A stretch of 64,000 bases of DNA from Copromyces sp. CBS 386.78 (GCA_030685235.1 MU839087.1:372001-436000), one strand, 5' to 3'; shown: positions 1-12,320, numbered from the stretch's first letter. Numbers and translations: made by a program. The notes: generated by a model not told the origin, from the letters alone.

Positions 1-2559
1 GAGGCGGTAGGAGAAGTCCGCTAGAATTGTTCTACTCTTTTCCCCATTTTCCTTGCCGACCAGGTCGGAGTATCTCTCTATCAGGAGAAAAGAAAGGGAA
101 TCAGACGAAAGTGATATGGATGGAACCAAACACCAACGAGCCGTGTAAATTGCTGCCAGATGCATGATCAAAAGCAAGAAAGCTTGTTCCTTGTGCCGGT
201 TTTCCGATTGACCGAACAAAAGGGTGCCGCTGTTATCCATCAACGCCATCTGGGGAAGTGGACAACGGATGTCGAAGATCCCGGGGGCGCGCCTAATCCA
301 CAGGATTTAAGCTTATGAATGGCACACATCCGCTGTGCACAACTTTTGTGCAAGATCCACCAACTGCCGGAACCCGCCCACCTTTCCGTCCAGCCAACCC
401 CTGCCCGGGCGGCTCCTTAACCCCGAACCCTCGCCCGCTTTGTGCCCCTTTTGCGAAAAATTTCTATTACATGGCTCCAACTGTTCCTCCTGGGCGGCGC
501 TGGGCGGGCTCTTGCACAACTTGAGACACCTAGCCAGACGGAGACCGAATGAATGACAATGACGACGGAACTGATGAAAACACTGCCTCTTTTTGCATCA
601 TGCGGCCATGCCTCACTCACTGGACATTTCTTCGAGTTTCTTTCCCAGATCCAAAATGAGCGCCTCCCTCCCACGAGGAGTCCAGTCCAAGCACGCGCTC
701 CCCCCTGCCCTGCTATACTTCGCTGCCCCCAGAAGCTCCAGCCACAAGAACCCAAGTGGACACCACCAATCTCGCCAAAATTGCATGGTGAGTTTCTGGC
801 GGAAATACAGGGGCTTTTAGAGTTTAGCATCCAGGCACAACTGGATCTCATTCTGGGATTTGCTCCCTGTTGTGTTCTGGAAAGCACAGAACAGACCGGA
901 GATGGTTACGAAGAAAGCCTGTCAATGATAGTTCACAGTCCAAACCGGTCTTTCAACTCTTTTCCGAGCCAAGGAGGACGGGGAGCTGGGAGTCGCCGAA
1001 GGAGGTGGGTTGGAATTGATCTCGAACCATCAGATCACCGAATTGTCTGATCTGATCAAGGGGCGGGCCACGAGAGGTGAAGCGGAGCTTGCCATTTTCC
1101 TTCTCAGCGTGCTACGCTAGATAGCGGTGATGCATTGGTCGCAGCGGCGGTCTGCTCAGTTCAGTCCAGATGTCCAGATTTACTGCTTGACCTTTCCATT
1201 CTCCCCTTTTTGGTGTTTTCCCTGGGTGACTGGGACAAGTGCTGTAATATGTGTTGTTCCAGATCATTCGATTTTCCAGCATCGATCACGGCAAATGCAA
1301 CGCCCGATGGCCGACAGGATGCAGCCGCGGGCGGGCATTCCCGTCCTGGGCGTTTTCTGGGCATATGACATAATTGTACATTCTCTTTTGTGATGTGCTG
1401 TGCACGAGCGGGATTGGGTGATTGACATTTCGAGTTGGGGATGCCGTGCCGTGAGTTGGCCTTCCCTGGGTGAGGTGTGGTTTCGCCAAGGAGTTCAAAA
1501 AAAATGGCAACATTTTAATGTCAGTCTTGTCCGAGGGCCTGCCACTGGTGCCATGTGCCACCCTGCTGAGCCATTATTCCGTTACCGGGTTAATCAATTG
1601 ACAATGAATACAAAGATTGAATGAACTGATCTGATTATAAACTTTCGACCTCAGTACGATCGCATTCGAGATCTTAGCCACCGATTTATCTCCTCGTTCA
1701 ATACTATAATACGCGGATTGGTGGTATGGTCTGGTCCGTACTTCGTATTTATCACCGACTGCCATTTTAAGATTATTTGCCGTCGCTGATTGGTCAGATT
1801 TTATGAGCGCCTTGGGCGGTTCGAGACTCTCACCCATTCCCACGAGCCGGGGGGGCGACCGAGCGTCGTTCTGGATCCACGGGGGGGGGGGGGATCTTCA
1901 CAACACGCTGCCACGCATCAACCGGTAATTAGAGTTTATGATCCGGGCGACCCGAACAAGCCGAAAAGAAGTCCTGGCAGGGCTGAAGAGAACGGGTATT
2001 TATTTAAAGTTTGTATACGTATCTACCTGGAGTCGTACATCTACAAAGACACGTGGGAAAAGAGCCGCAGCAACAAACGGCCCGTGACTGGCGGAGATCC
2101 CGGATGCCGTGCTTGCCGTGGTTGCTGACTGGGTGTCCACTGTTTACCGTTAGTCATGGTGCAACCAAGTTTGCAAACACCACGCCATGCAAAAACCTAG
2201 AATGACAGGCGCGATAAACGAAATGTTGTTTGAAGATGGGAGACTTGGGTATATACAGTCATGGTATCCATGAACAGAGATGAGTTGTCCTCGAAGCTCC
2301 AAATCCCCAGGAGAGGAAAAATCCCTAGGATAACCGAAACGCAAAACGCCGAAACATTAGGGTATCACTACATCAAACCGGAACAAAACAGCAAAGCCAG
2401 CAACCGGAACAAGAAGAAAAGAAAAAAAAGCGAAAGAAATGCGTCCGCAACGTCAACCAACCGGAAGCTCAACAACATCTCGTGAGAGCTTCATCCCTCT
2501 TCGCACCCAGCGCACCCACTCCTCGCGGGACATCGCATGGCGTAAAGAAGGCCGCACTG
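1..2559. other. Intergenic stretch without a supported gene
   Basis: Only short, overlapping ORFs without recognisable domains or sensible splice structure are present on either strand. A run of 13 G residues lies at about 1881-1893 and an A-rich stretch near 2400-2435. The latter sits just downstream of the F-box gene that ends on the minus strand at 2560, so it is probably its 3' region. I see no RNA gene or repeat here. Confidence 0.5.
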
Positions 2560-4311
2560 CTAATAGAGCTCAGGATGTCTGACGCCAGCCCTGCCTCTAG
2601 CGGAGCACCAGTCGCACTGAACAGAAAAGCGGTCAAGTCAGCAAACATCGTTCGGAAATTCCCAATGCGGCCTACGGGAGTAAACAATACGGGAGAAACT
2701 CACAGTGATATGGTTCGAGCCCTCGTTATGAATGAGACAGTAGCCTCCGCCGCAGCGGTTGCACATGCGTTGGGTGTCGTTGATGCAGTCGCGGCACTGG
2801 CCAAAAGAAGACGTGTCAGCAGGGATGCTCCCTTGCCAGCCAGAGGGGATATGGAATATTGTCTTACGTTCATGCCGCACTCCCAGCAACTCTTGTGTAC
2901 TCGAGCAAGATCAGCCATCTTAGCTCGTGAAGCTTCGCCATTAGGAACCGACGCCCAAGGCCCAACGTAACAGGTCTCGCACCACCACTTGTTGCAGCAA
3001 TTGCAGTACCGGTCACGGATGCAGTCATAGCAGCGCGGGATGAAGCGGGCCTGTTCGCCCTTGCTCCTGAACTGCGAAAGACGGGTATAGACCGACTGGC
3101 CGGTGGGGCACATGGCAGATTTCAGGCTGACCGAGTGCATCGGCGGCGGAGCAAGCAACGGGAACCGACCGATATCTGTTGTCATCGTGCCGCCTTCGCT
3201 CGCCCTCCTCTCGGAGGGATCGCGCTCTGTAGGCGGTTCTTCGCCCCAGATCGTCCATCCCTCGGGGGCTGAGCCGCAGCCGGCACAGCCGCCCAAGCTG
3301 TGCGTTGCGACAGCATGAATGGGGACGTCTTTTGATGCTGGGTTGCCTGCGGCGCTCAGCGCTTCGACGTCCACTGTTCCCCACGCGCGCGAGTTTAGGT
3401 GTCTTGGTCCAGTGCAGAGAACGGCGTCGAAGGCGATGATGCCGTGGCATGCGACGAGCGTGGGCGCCCATGCTGCCCATTGCTGAGTATTTCCACTCAA
3501 GACTGGGAACTGAGCGCCGCGCTTGGCATACCACGCCTCGGACTCCTGATCAGCCCCAACAGCACTGGCATCCCACGAGATCGATGAGCATGTTGAGGTC
3601 GGGGTAGAAGCTCCCGAGCTCGTCAAGGCAGGGCGTGCCGAATCCTTCGGCCCGAAAACATAGAGGCCCTTCAAGCGCGGTGTCCCCTCGGGTCTTGACG
3701 GTCGGCACGCATACTGCAAGGTAGCACGGAGCTTCGCTTCGTTCATGTTTACCACATGACGGATCGAGAGTATCTTGACTGAGTATGTCGGATCGGTGAT
3801 GATTTCGTGGACTAGTTCGGAGGTGAGAGAAAGTCCGTCAAGGCAAAGGACCTGGACATGTCGGAGGATATCCAGACAACGAAGACTGGTGAAGATACGA
3901 CGGAGATGGCCCGAGTAGACGCTGTTCCGAGAATGAACATGTGAGCAGACGTTCGATTAGGCATGGGATGGCAAGGGGAAGAGTGTACTCGTCTTCTGTC
4001 TGGTCTCCATCTGGCTCGCCACCGCGACCGGACTTCTCCTCGATGTACTGTGCCTTCCTGACAGTAGTAAGGTCCAAACGGCTGAAGAGGTGAGGCGTGG
4101 AGTAGACGATATATCGGAAGTTACGCGAGGTGGCAGCTAGATTCAAGACATCGTAGGAAGACAAGTAGGGAGTCGTATGGGTCAAGACCAACGAGTTGGC
4201 AAGAAGTTGAAGGAGGGCGTTGTGGCGGATTTCAGTGGGCAGACTGGCGCTCTGTGTCATGGTTCCTGTATACGGTCGTGAAGGCAAAGTGAGATGATGT
4301 TGGTGCGGCAA
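2560..4311 (-). CDS. F-box protein with Cys-rich zinc-binding tail
   Basis: Four exons on the minus strand: 4311-3989, 3921-2868, 2796-2704 and 2616-2560, joined by introns of 67, 71 and 87 bp with GT...AG ends. The product is 508 residues from the first Met, or 491 from the Met at 4260, which places the F-box core LPTEIRHNALLQLL close to the N terminus and may be the true start. F-box proteins recruit substrates to SCF ubiquitin ligases. After the F-box comes the stretch EDDVYSGHLRRIFTSLRCLD and then LDGLSLTSELVHEII and RPSRPEGTPRLKGLYVFGPK, which I recognise from a family of fungal F-box proteins. The C-terminal third has paired cysteines (CYDCIRDRYCNCCNKWWCETC, KSCWECG, CRDCINDTQRMCNRCGGGYC, CDWC), likely zinc-binding. 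The last two introns are required to join these clusters. The substrate is unknown. A dead transposon begins about 260 bp upstream. Confidence 0.85.
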
Positions 4312-4574
4312 GATGAAGGGTCGATAGGCAACGAGGAGAAGAAACAGAGCTCAGGTAGGGGAGGAAAGAAAAGTTTTGAAACACCTCCTCCAAGCAGAGA
4401 AAGCAAGTTAAGGGTCTTGATCAAGAGTAGGGATGATGCATGTAGATATAGCTGTTTAGTGTTGTGGGAGGGGTCTTGGGATCGGTCCGTTCAAGGGTCA
4501 AGGGGGAAGTCTCGATCGGCGGCAGTTGCTTAAGTATTCTGAGAGGTACTTGACGCCAAGTGTGTCCAGTGGTA

Positions 4575-4665
4575 CTCGTCTGGGCTAGAATCGCCCTCCA
4601 GACCAATGGCGCAGCCATTGGTCTGGTAGCATAAATCGCAAAATACAATCAATTCGCAAAAAAAA
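4575..4665. repeat. Left terminal inverted repeat with internal hairpin
   Basis: It matches the inverted right end (7390-7479) with few mismatches. Inside it, 4598-4626 is a perfect palindrome with 13-bp arms and a 3-nt loop. Confidence 0.85.
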
Positions 4666-4899
4666 AGGGTATATAGAACCCCCGCAAAATTTACTAGTAA
4701 AGCAATATCGCCCAGTTTATGTGCATATGCGTTCCATATACCACCCCCTCACTTAAAGAAATATTAAGCCATAGCAACTAAATTGCTATAACCCTATAAC
4801 TCGAGCAAATCTTCCCTTATTACACCTCTTTAATATTAATCCACCTCTATTATCACATAGTATTACCATCCCTATCAACACACCCTTATTATCTCTACA

Positions 4900-7268
4900 C
4901 AATTCTGGCAATATAGAAGAAGGTATAATACTTCGAAATATATCTAACGAAATACTTGACGCACTCTCGAAAGAAGAGCGAATAAAGCTCGCCGTTAAAA
5001 CCTACCGAGCAGGGCAATACAAAAGTCTCGCGGCTACAACGAGGGCATAGCGAACTCCGTATTATACGGCCTACAGCCGATATAATAGGCATTATACTAG
5101 GGTAGAGAACGGCGGAGGTAATACGAAGCTAACGGGGAGCGAAGACCTTACGTTATATGCCTAGTTCAATACCCAAGTCTCTATTAGTACGTACGGTATA
5201 TAATATTCCCTATTGAACAAGCAGGTTAATTAACGTTAAGATAGGTATCGAGATTAGTATTCGTAAGATTCGCTATGCCGTAAAATGGATTATAAAGAGT
5301 AATAGCCGTAAAGTATTGGTTTCGAAATAATAAGTACAATTTTATATAGCCCGGTTCAAAGAGGTAAAATCTACTAAAACTACGTCGTTAACTTGGGTTC
5401 GTAAGACCGTCCAAAATTGTAATACTATCGCTAGAGTCTTTAAAGAATATAAAAAAATCAAGTAATAATATAGTATCAAACTAGAGAATGAATAGAATAG
5501 TGACGAATCTAGTTACTGTATTAGTATTTCGTCTAAATCTTATATTATTTAGACCTATATCGATATACCTAAAGTGCAAACCTCTAACCTAAACGTTCGT
5601 AAGTTCGTTACAATAATTAAGGCTATTAGTATAGTTAGTCGATATATACCCCCGTTTATCATCCTCCTTAGTATTAAGATTAGTCTCAACTATATAAATA
5701 ACCGACTCAATAACGATATAACTATCGTAACCTTACCCAATAGTTACATCGATGACTAGCTAGTACTTAATTAATTTAACTACTAGAACTAGCATAGCCA
5801 ACCGAAAGAGGAAGGCGATAAACGGTTACTATTATTCGATAACTATAGTAACTATATTATATACGAATTCTACTAAAGATATATTAATAATAACGTTATA
5901 TTATTTTTATTACCCCTGTATTCAATATATTTCTTACAACCCTTCGACGTTAGCGTTTTCCAAATTTATAAGTAGAACTATTAGAGAAATATTCTGAAAA
6001 AGATTGTATATAAATGTATTGAATATTCGAAATTAGATTTTCTCGATAGATTATAAGCGGTAAGGAAAAGATTATTAAAGAAGAAGACTATTTTTAATAT
6101 TTAGAGAAAGTCTAATCTTTACCCCCTACAATTAAAGGTCGTACTTAATAAATTACTAAATCCTTTAATATTAATTTGCGATCTAAAAGTAGTAGAAAAT
6201 AAAAAGGGTTACGTTTATATTAAGAATACTACCGGTTAGGAAGAGTACGAGACTATAATAGAAAATAATTATATTGTACGCGAGAAGGAAGATATTACGT
6301 ATAATACTTGCCCTATATTCGATATATACGTATTAAGGCAAGTAGATTTAAAAATCCCCCTTAAAAAACCTCGTACTAAGGCAGAGTAAGCTCTAATTAA
6401 AACTCCTCTCCTTAATATTACTATTATTACTAATTATAGTATTTATATAGCTACCTCTCAAATAGGGATTAACGTACTAAACGCGCCTATAAGCCCAATT
6501 ACGAAGTACGTTATATAGAAGAGAAATAAAGCGGTAAAAACGCTAAATTTTATAATTACTACTAATATTCAAGCTAAATAATTCTAGAAGCGGTAAGAAA
6601 TTGAGGAGACCGTTTGTAAAGAGGTTAAAATTAATTGCTTAATTGTATATTATAGCCTTATAATCGCGGGGGATAACCAATTTCATATTACGACAAACGA
6701 ATACTAATATAAAGTTCTACGGAAAAAGGATAATAAGCGGATTAAGAAGAAGGAAATAGATATTAAGCGCGCCGTTTTATACCGTTGGTTGAAGGAGATT
6801 AAAATAGGTATAAAGAAATAGATTAGCGATAAGAAGTGTTAAATAAGGGTAGAGGGAGGGTATATACGTAAGGAAATAATAGAAGCGGTAGCGGGGGTAA
6901 CTAATAAATTTAATTTACTGCCTACTTTACTAAATAAATATCGTTGTATTTGTATAGGTCGTCGTACCCGGTATCGACTAGAGCTTCGCATATATACTAT
7001 GAAACTAGTAGAGCAATAGAAGCGATCTATCGACGAAGTGAAGATTCCTATAGATTGGGCGCTAGCCGAGGTGCTAAAGCTAATAATACTATAGGCCCTA
7101 AACGAGGAGTTGATAGAGGTAGCGATTGCTGAATTTACAGATCCTAAGATTAAGTAGGAGGATTTTGAGGGCGGTGATAACCAAGCTGGCGATAGTAATA
7201 GCGGCGACGATGATATTGAGATTGTAAACGCGCCAGAGCGCGGTTATGAAGTATACGAAACTATGTAA
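4900..7268 (+). pseudogene. Dead Fot1/pogo DDE transposase
   Basis: Read through its stop codons, a single plus-strand frame gives a recognisable Fot1-type transposase. There is an N-terminal helix-turn-helix segment (ALSKEERIKLAVKTYRAGQY, then NTKLTGSEDL, about 4950-5150). A DDE-core segment follows (TSNLNVRKFVTIIKAI ... PPFIIL, about 5575-5675). Next is a LLLFDNYSNYIIYEF-like stretch corresponding to the LILDGHGSH strand of active relatives, then LPLYSIYFLQPFDVSVF and SKLDFLDRL (about 5830-6050). A long basic and then acidic tail ends at the stop at 7266-7268. The conserved aspartate of the middle motif is visible, but the gene is interrupted by many TAG/TAA codons, so no protein can be made. 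The retained frame shows that damage came by point mutation, not indels. Confidence 0.85.
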
Positions 7269-7389
7269 GTAGGGGGGAAAATAATACGATTTTACGATAT
7301 TTAGGGTTGGGTATGCATGTACGAGAAATATACTGTGCAAATGAGCTACCTCGATTTACTAGTAAAAAGGTGTGTGGGGGAGATACCCC

Positions 7390-7479
7390 AATTTTTGCGA
7401 ATTGATTGTATTTTGCGATTTATACTACCAGACCAATGGCTGCGCCATTGGTCTGTGAGGCGCTTTGAGCCCAGACGAG
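7390..7479. repeat. Right terminal inverted repeat with internal hairpin
   Basis: This is the inverted copy of the left end. The hairpin lies at about 7429-7455 with 12-bp arms and loop TGC, the complement of the GCA loop in the left copy. Confidence 0.85.
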
Positions 7480-7483
7480 TACT

Positions 7484-9677
7484 TACTTGTGCGGATTTGT
7501 GAGCCGCGAAGTTGACACGCTGTGCAACTCGGTTCAGATATCATGGGTGTCACAGCTGTCATCATCTGGATTGCATATAAGATACCTTAGTGTGGGGTTG
7601 AGGAGTCGTAAACAAAGACGGGGGGGTCTTGGAGGCGTAACTTGTCTCAAAGCTCGACGCCCTGTTTGACTTTGGGTACCAGTACCGCTGATCTGACTTG
7701 TCTGTGCGTCAACTATGCGAGCCGCGGGGATCGACGTGATATTCTTTGATAGCAGTGCGACACAAAGAGTCTCATTGGATCGACTCTTGGGATCAGATAA
7801 GGTGTTTGGTGAAGGAGTGATGCAGCCAAACTGTGACTTACAGCGTCTTGGATGGTATTGGACATTGGGGTCGGGAGGGATGGGGGTTGGGGTAGAATAC
7901 CACCCGACGAGCCAGGGACTAATAATATAAAATACACCAACATATTAACCGGCTTTAGCGCTACGTCTAAGCACCTTGTGTGAACCGTGGTTTATGCCCC
8001 CCCCTTCTCCTCCATCCCCCCCGGAGGTTGAGCTAGGGGCTTTGTGCTCCATGACAGGTGGTTTTGTGATGGGATGCTGCGACTCTGCGGCGAGATGGCC
8101 AGACGGGAGGTCATCAAGGCGGAGTGCCAGTAAAGTGGTCCTGCGTTGCAACGTGGGGTATCCTTTTGATCCCAGTGGAAAGCTGCCGAGTTGGAGTCGA
8201 CGACATGCAGATGCGTACCGTCGACCTGGACACGTGGACACCCTTTTCTCCTAACAAATTGGGATATCTGTGGGATATCGAGCATGGACCGAAGAAAAAG
8301 GAAATTGGAAGCGTGGAGAGACCCAACGGCAGCTTGCATGGTGTGAGACGACGTGCAGGAGAGCCGGGGAAGCTAGAGAGGGTCTTTTAGGAATAAACTT
8401 CAAACCAATGTCGAGGCTAGAAGTATTATCGTATATATTGCATCGGTCCGGTTTTAGTAACAGCTTAGCGTCGTCTAAATGAATGGTCTTGTAAAATCCC
8501 CGCGGACGGGCTCAAACGACAGTCCGGTAAAATGGCACTCTGCCAAAAGAGAACAGCATTCAATGTTCCGCGTTCTTCATGGCTCGACAAATATTGCCGT
8601 CTTGGCCTTTACGAGGTTGTGCGGCCCGGTGTCCGCAGGCGGTGAACGGTCAACGGGGGCCGGCTCGCTCAAAGACGACTGGTAGAAAATAGGCACGAGC
8701 TTTCTCTTTCTGGCATTCTGGCGTATACACTTCCGATGGTCGGTGGTTTGAGGTAACATGGCGCCATCCGGATCTTCTTGAGACTCTGGCCGTCTCGTTT
8801 TTGCAGTTGGAGATTCGGCCGAGTCTGGCATCGCTCGAGGACAAGCACTGAACCCCACTTTGCTTACCCTGGCTTTGACTCCACTTCGTCCGCCAACCCT
8901 AGAGGTGGGGTAAGGTAGCGCCGGAGATCATGCCGTCAGCGTCGTTTAGCTTCCATCAAGTTGCCTGCCACAAAGCTCCCTTGCTCTTGTCCATCTTCAA
9001 TCCGATTCCACCTCTTTCAAGCTTTTCATCATAAAGTTCCGTCTCTTCGTCTATCCGTGCTCAGTACTACTTTTCGTCTTGTCTTGGTACCATATTCCAG
9101 CATTATGATCCTTTTTCGTTAGCACACCCCACACAATGAAAGCGGCTGTTTTGATGAACAGGACCTCAGCACTTGCATTACGTAGAGGTGCATGTATAGT
9201 GTACTCTTCAGTACCTCCGGTTATGGAGACTAGCGCCGTTGGAAGACGATCACTAACAGCAACACAGTCTCGTGATTGGCTGAAGCTATGGTTGGAGTGG
9301 ATGGAATCTCCAAGAAGCTTTCAGGCTTCTTCCGAATTGCGCAGCTCACCAATCTTCTGCTGCTGACTGAGCCAAGTGAACTGCGCAAATCCATCACGAT
9401 TCTTCCATCACCAACGTTCGCATTTGTCGCGCTTATTGTCCGAAAGGGAACCTCAATACAAATTCAACCACCGTCCACTTCGATCCTATTGCTGTCACCG
9501 CAAAATAATATCTGATACCGCTATAATTCATCTCAAACGCTCTTTTACACCGACGGGAAGCCCATACATTCTGCAATTCCACATCCGGGCCACTGCTCCG
9601 CGGTTCTCGCTCATCGTCATAACATATTCGTTGTTTCAAGAGAGCAACATCCGCACGCGACAGCCGCACTCAACGCA
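7484..9677. other. Intergenic stretch without a supported gene
   Basis: Several overlapping ORFs of 60-115 codons occur on both strands at 7700-8860. They lack domains and contradict one another, so I see no gene. The last several hundred bases are probably promoter and leader of the UFD1-domain gene that starts at 9678. Confidence 0.45.
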
Positions 9678-12032
9678 ATGGCTGAACAACAAGTGTACTT
9701 GAATTGGTCGGCGCCATTCAATGTCGCGCACCCTTCGCGCATCGCCAGCAAAGACCTACAGGGCGACAAAATCCTTCTTCCGCAGTCTGCCTTGGAGCAG
9801 CTCCTTTCCGCCTCGACGACCACCTCGACAACCCCTTCGAACTCCCATACCTTTACCGCCTTCGACCCTTACAACCCATACTCCGTCGCTGCCGCCCGCC
9901 GAGAGCGCTCCAATTTCCGTGAAACAACGCAACAGTTACCGCACCCATTGATGTTCCAACTCGTCAACCAGAAAAATGGAAATTCTGTCTTTGCAGGCAT
10001 TCGGGAGTTCTCGGCGAATGAGGGGGAGGTTGCTCTAAGCCCTTACCTCCTCGAAGCCTTGGGGATCCATGAGGATGACATCAAGGACACCTCGCCGCCA
10101 GCAGCTACACAAACGGATGGGCCAGAGGTTATCGACCTAACGGAGGACGGTGCGACCAACCAGATTACCGAGGGTTACCGAATCACGGTCAAGGCTAAGC
10201 AACTACCAAAGGGCACTTATGTACGCCTACGTCCACTAGAAGCCGGTTACAATCCCGATGACTGGAAGTCGTTACTCGAAAGACAACTTCGCGCCAGCTA
10301 CACCACCCTAACGAAGGACTCCATACTATCTGTTAAGGGTGTTAAAGGAGAAGAGTTCCGTTTCCTTGTTGACAAATCCCAGCCTGAGGGTAACGGCATA
10401 TGCGTGGTGGATACCGATCTCGAGGTCGACATTGAACCGCTTAACGAGGAGCAAGCGCGCGAAACATTACGCCAAATAGCCGAGAAGGCGCAAAGAGCAC
10501 CAGGAACAGAGGCTGGGAGCTCAGTTGGCCATGAGATAGACATCTGGAAAGATGTCCATGGTCAGGTTTTGGAAGGGGACTATGTTGACTATGCTTTACC
10601 CTCCTGGGACAGGTCGCGCCCTCTTGCCATCGAACTCTCCATCGAAGACGATCAAGAAGTCGACCTGCTCATTAGCCCCAAATCAAACCGACAACGAGCG
10701 CTTCCCCGGGACTCCGAGCATATCTTTGCCGAATTTTCATCGACGAAAGATGGTGTCAAACGCATTGTCATCCAGCCTACCGATGTCGAACTCGAGGGTG
10801 CGGAAAGCCTTTTGATAACCGTTTATGGCTCCTCGATACCAGACCATCCTGGTTCCATAACAGTGCCTCGACGCTTTACCCTCCGAGCCAAAGCTGAAGA
10901 GGCGCAAGGTTCCGCAGCAGCACCGGTTGATCTCGCAAGTTCACCCTCAAAGAATGCCGACGAGGAACAGTGCAAGAACTGCCTGCAGTTCGTGCCAAAG
11001 CGGACGATCGTCCTACACGAGAATTTTTGCCTCCGAAATAACATTGTTTGCCCTCAATGCAAAAATGTCTTCAAGAAATCATCAGAAGACTGGGCTGCCC
11101 ATTGGCACTGTCCCACGCACCCAGAGGCATATGGCTCAACACCATTTAGTAAGGCCAAGCACGACTACATCCAGCACACAACCCACGCTTGCCCGTCTTG
11201 TGGGCCAACTAGCCCATTTTCTTTTCCATCTTTGACTGAACTTGCCCGCCATCGCACCACCGTGTGCCCTGGCAAACTTATCCTATGCCAGTTCTGCCAC
11301 CTCGAAGTTCCTCAGGAAGGTGACCCGCTTGATCCGGCTTCGGAAGCCGAGACTGTCATATCAGGCCTTACCGCCCATGAGCGGGCTGATGGTGCTCGCA
11401 CGACCGACTGCCATCTCTGCGGGGCCATTGTCCGGCTGAGAGACATGGCTGCCCATGTCACCCATCACGAGCTGGACAAAGTATCCCGCCCGAAGCCGGA
11501 AATATGCAGGGACGAGCTCTGTGGGCGGACTCTACATGGTGTTGGTCCTCGCGGGCAAATCAACGGCGGAACACGAATGGGTCAAGGCCCGGGCAACGAA
11601 CTCGGCCTTTGTAGCCTATGTTTCTCCCCGCTCTACGTTAGCATGCATGACCCCGAAGGAAAGGCATTGCGGAGGAGGATCGAGAGGCGCTATCTTGCTC
11701 AGCTGATGACAGGCTGTGGTAAGAAATGGTGCCAAAACGAATGGTGCAAGACAGGTCGCGCCAACCAGGGACTCGAACCCCTAGGCTCGAGTGCTGCGGC
11801 TGCTCTGCCCTTGGTGAAGCCACTTTTGGAGGATATCAGAGACCACTCCAAGTCTATGCACTTCTGCGTCGATGAGGCATCTCAGCGCCGTAAGAAGACC
11901 GCCGATATGTTAGCTGCAGAAGCTGTCTGGGAGCGGGAGTGGTGCATTGCTGCACTTGAAGCCGAGGGTGGTGATCTTGCAAAGGCCAGAGCATGGTTGA
12001 ATAACTGGGCGCCGACCAAATCCGGCAAATAA
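9678..12032 (+). CDS. UFD1-domain protein with C-terminal zinc fingers
   Basis: This is an uninterrupted 784-residue ORF. The N-terminal part (roughly residues 1-250) matches the UFD1 fold: LNWSAPFNVAHPSRIASKDL, LLPQSALEQLL, LMFQLVNQ, ALSPYLLEALGI and VRLRPLEAGYNPDDWK are typical of the double-psi barrel that, in Ufd1, binds ubiquitin chains and works with Npl4 and Cdc48/p97. Instead of the short Ufd1 tail, the C-terminal half (about residues 431-640) is a series of Cys/His zinc-finger units (CKNCLQF..., CPQCKNVF..., CPSCG..., CQFCHLE..., CHLCGAI...). A further conserved segment continues to the end (CGKKWCQNEWCK). This arrangement is known in filamentous ascomycetes as a longer UFD1-like paralogue, separate from canonical Ufd1. 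A role in ubiquitin-dependent extraction or degradation is inferred from the family. Confidence 0.9.
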   Translation: MAEQQVYLNWSAPFNVAHPSRIASKDLQGDKILLPQSALEQLLSASTTTSTTPSNSHTFTAFDPYNPYSVAAARRERSNFRETTQQLPHPLMFQLVNQKNGNSVFAGIREFSANEGEVALSPYLLEALGIHEDDIKDTSPPAATQTDGPEVIDLTEDGATNQITEGYRITVKAKQLPKGTYVRLRPLEAGYNPDDWKSLLERQLRASYTTLTKDSILSVKGVKGEEFRFLVDKSQPEGNGICVVDTDLEVDIEPLNEEQARETLRQIAEKAQRAPGTEAGSSVGHEIDIWKDVHGQVLEGDYVDYALPSWDRSRPLAIELSIEDDQEVDLLISPKSNRQRALPRDSEHIFAEFSSTKDGVKRIVIQPTDVELEGAESLLITVYGSSIPDHPGSITVPRRFTLRAKAEEAQGSAAAPVDLASSPSKNADEEQCKNCLQFVPKRTIVLHENFCLRNNIVCPQCKNVFKKSSEDWAAHWHCPTHPEAYGSTPFSKAKHDYIQHTTHACPSCGPTSPFSFPSLTELARHRTTVCPGKLILCQFCHLEVPQEGDPLDPASEAETVISGLTAHERADGARTTDCHLCGAIVRLRDMAAHVTHHELDKVSRPKPEICRDELCGRTLHGVGPRGQINGGTRMGQGPGNELGLCSLCFSPLYVSMHDPEGKALRRRIERRYLAQLMTGCGKKWCQNEWCKTGRANQGLEPLGSSAAAALPLVKPLLEDIRDHSKSMHFCVDEASQRRKKTADMLAAEAVWEREWCIAALEAEGGDLAKARAWLNNWAPTKSGK

Positions 12033-12320
12033 TACAGTACGTATATCAAACACATACGCAGTTTTCGAACATAAAGGGCTGGTTGGCCTAGAGCAACAAT
12101 CAGGGCATAGCATCATAGACAATTTGAATGATTGATACCCATCGATAGAGATACGACATCATTAGACGGCATCTGGGCAGTCATAGAGCAACAAGCATCA
12201 ATTTCCATTCATGAATCGAGCGTATACCCTTCCATCATATTCACTCTGTCTCCTTTCCTTGCAACTCTTTCAGACCCTTATCTTTATCGCCATCGCTACT
12301 TGGTAATGGGAGTGTTACTC

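Larger units (their letters stand above)
4575..7479. mobile_element. RIP-degraded Fot1/pogo-type DNA transposon
   Basis: The element is bounded by imperfect terminal inverted repeats of about 90 bp. The left one starts CTCGTCTGGGCTAGAATCGC and the right one, read inward, starts CTCGTCTGGGCTCAAAGCGC. Both contain the hairpin CCAGACCAATGGC-3 nt-complement and then a shared AT-rich stretch. A TA dinucleotide flanks each end (4573-4574 and 7480-7481), as expected for the TA target duplication of Tc1/mariner-pogo elements. The interior is strikingly AT-rich and TpA-rich, with many TAG/TAA codons where CAG/CAA/TGG would be expected. That is the signature of repeat-induced point mutation. The total length of about 2.9 kb is somewhat longer than classical Fot1 (about 1.9 kb), because the transposase has a long C-terminal tail. 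Confidence 0.85.

Noticed and set aside
3922..3988. Apparent frameshift in the F-box gene
   Set aside because: A 67-bp GTACAC...AACAG intron restores the frame and yields EDDVYSGHLRRIF, which fits the family better than the read-through sequence, so the gene is probably intact.
11765..11790. tRNA-like GGGACTCGAACCCC sequence
   Set aside because: It is inside the UFD1-domain coding region, and no other tRNA parts surround it.
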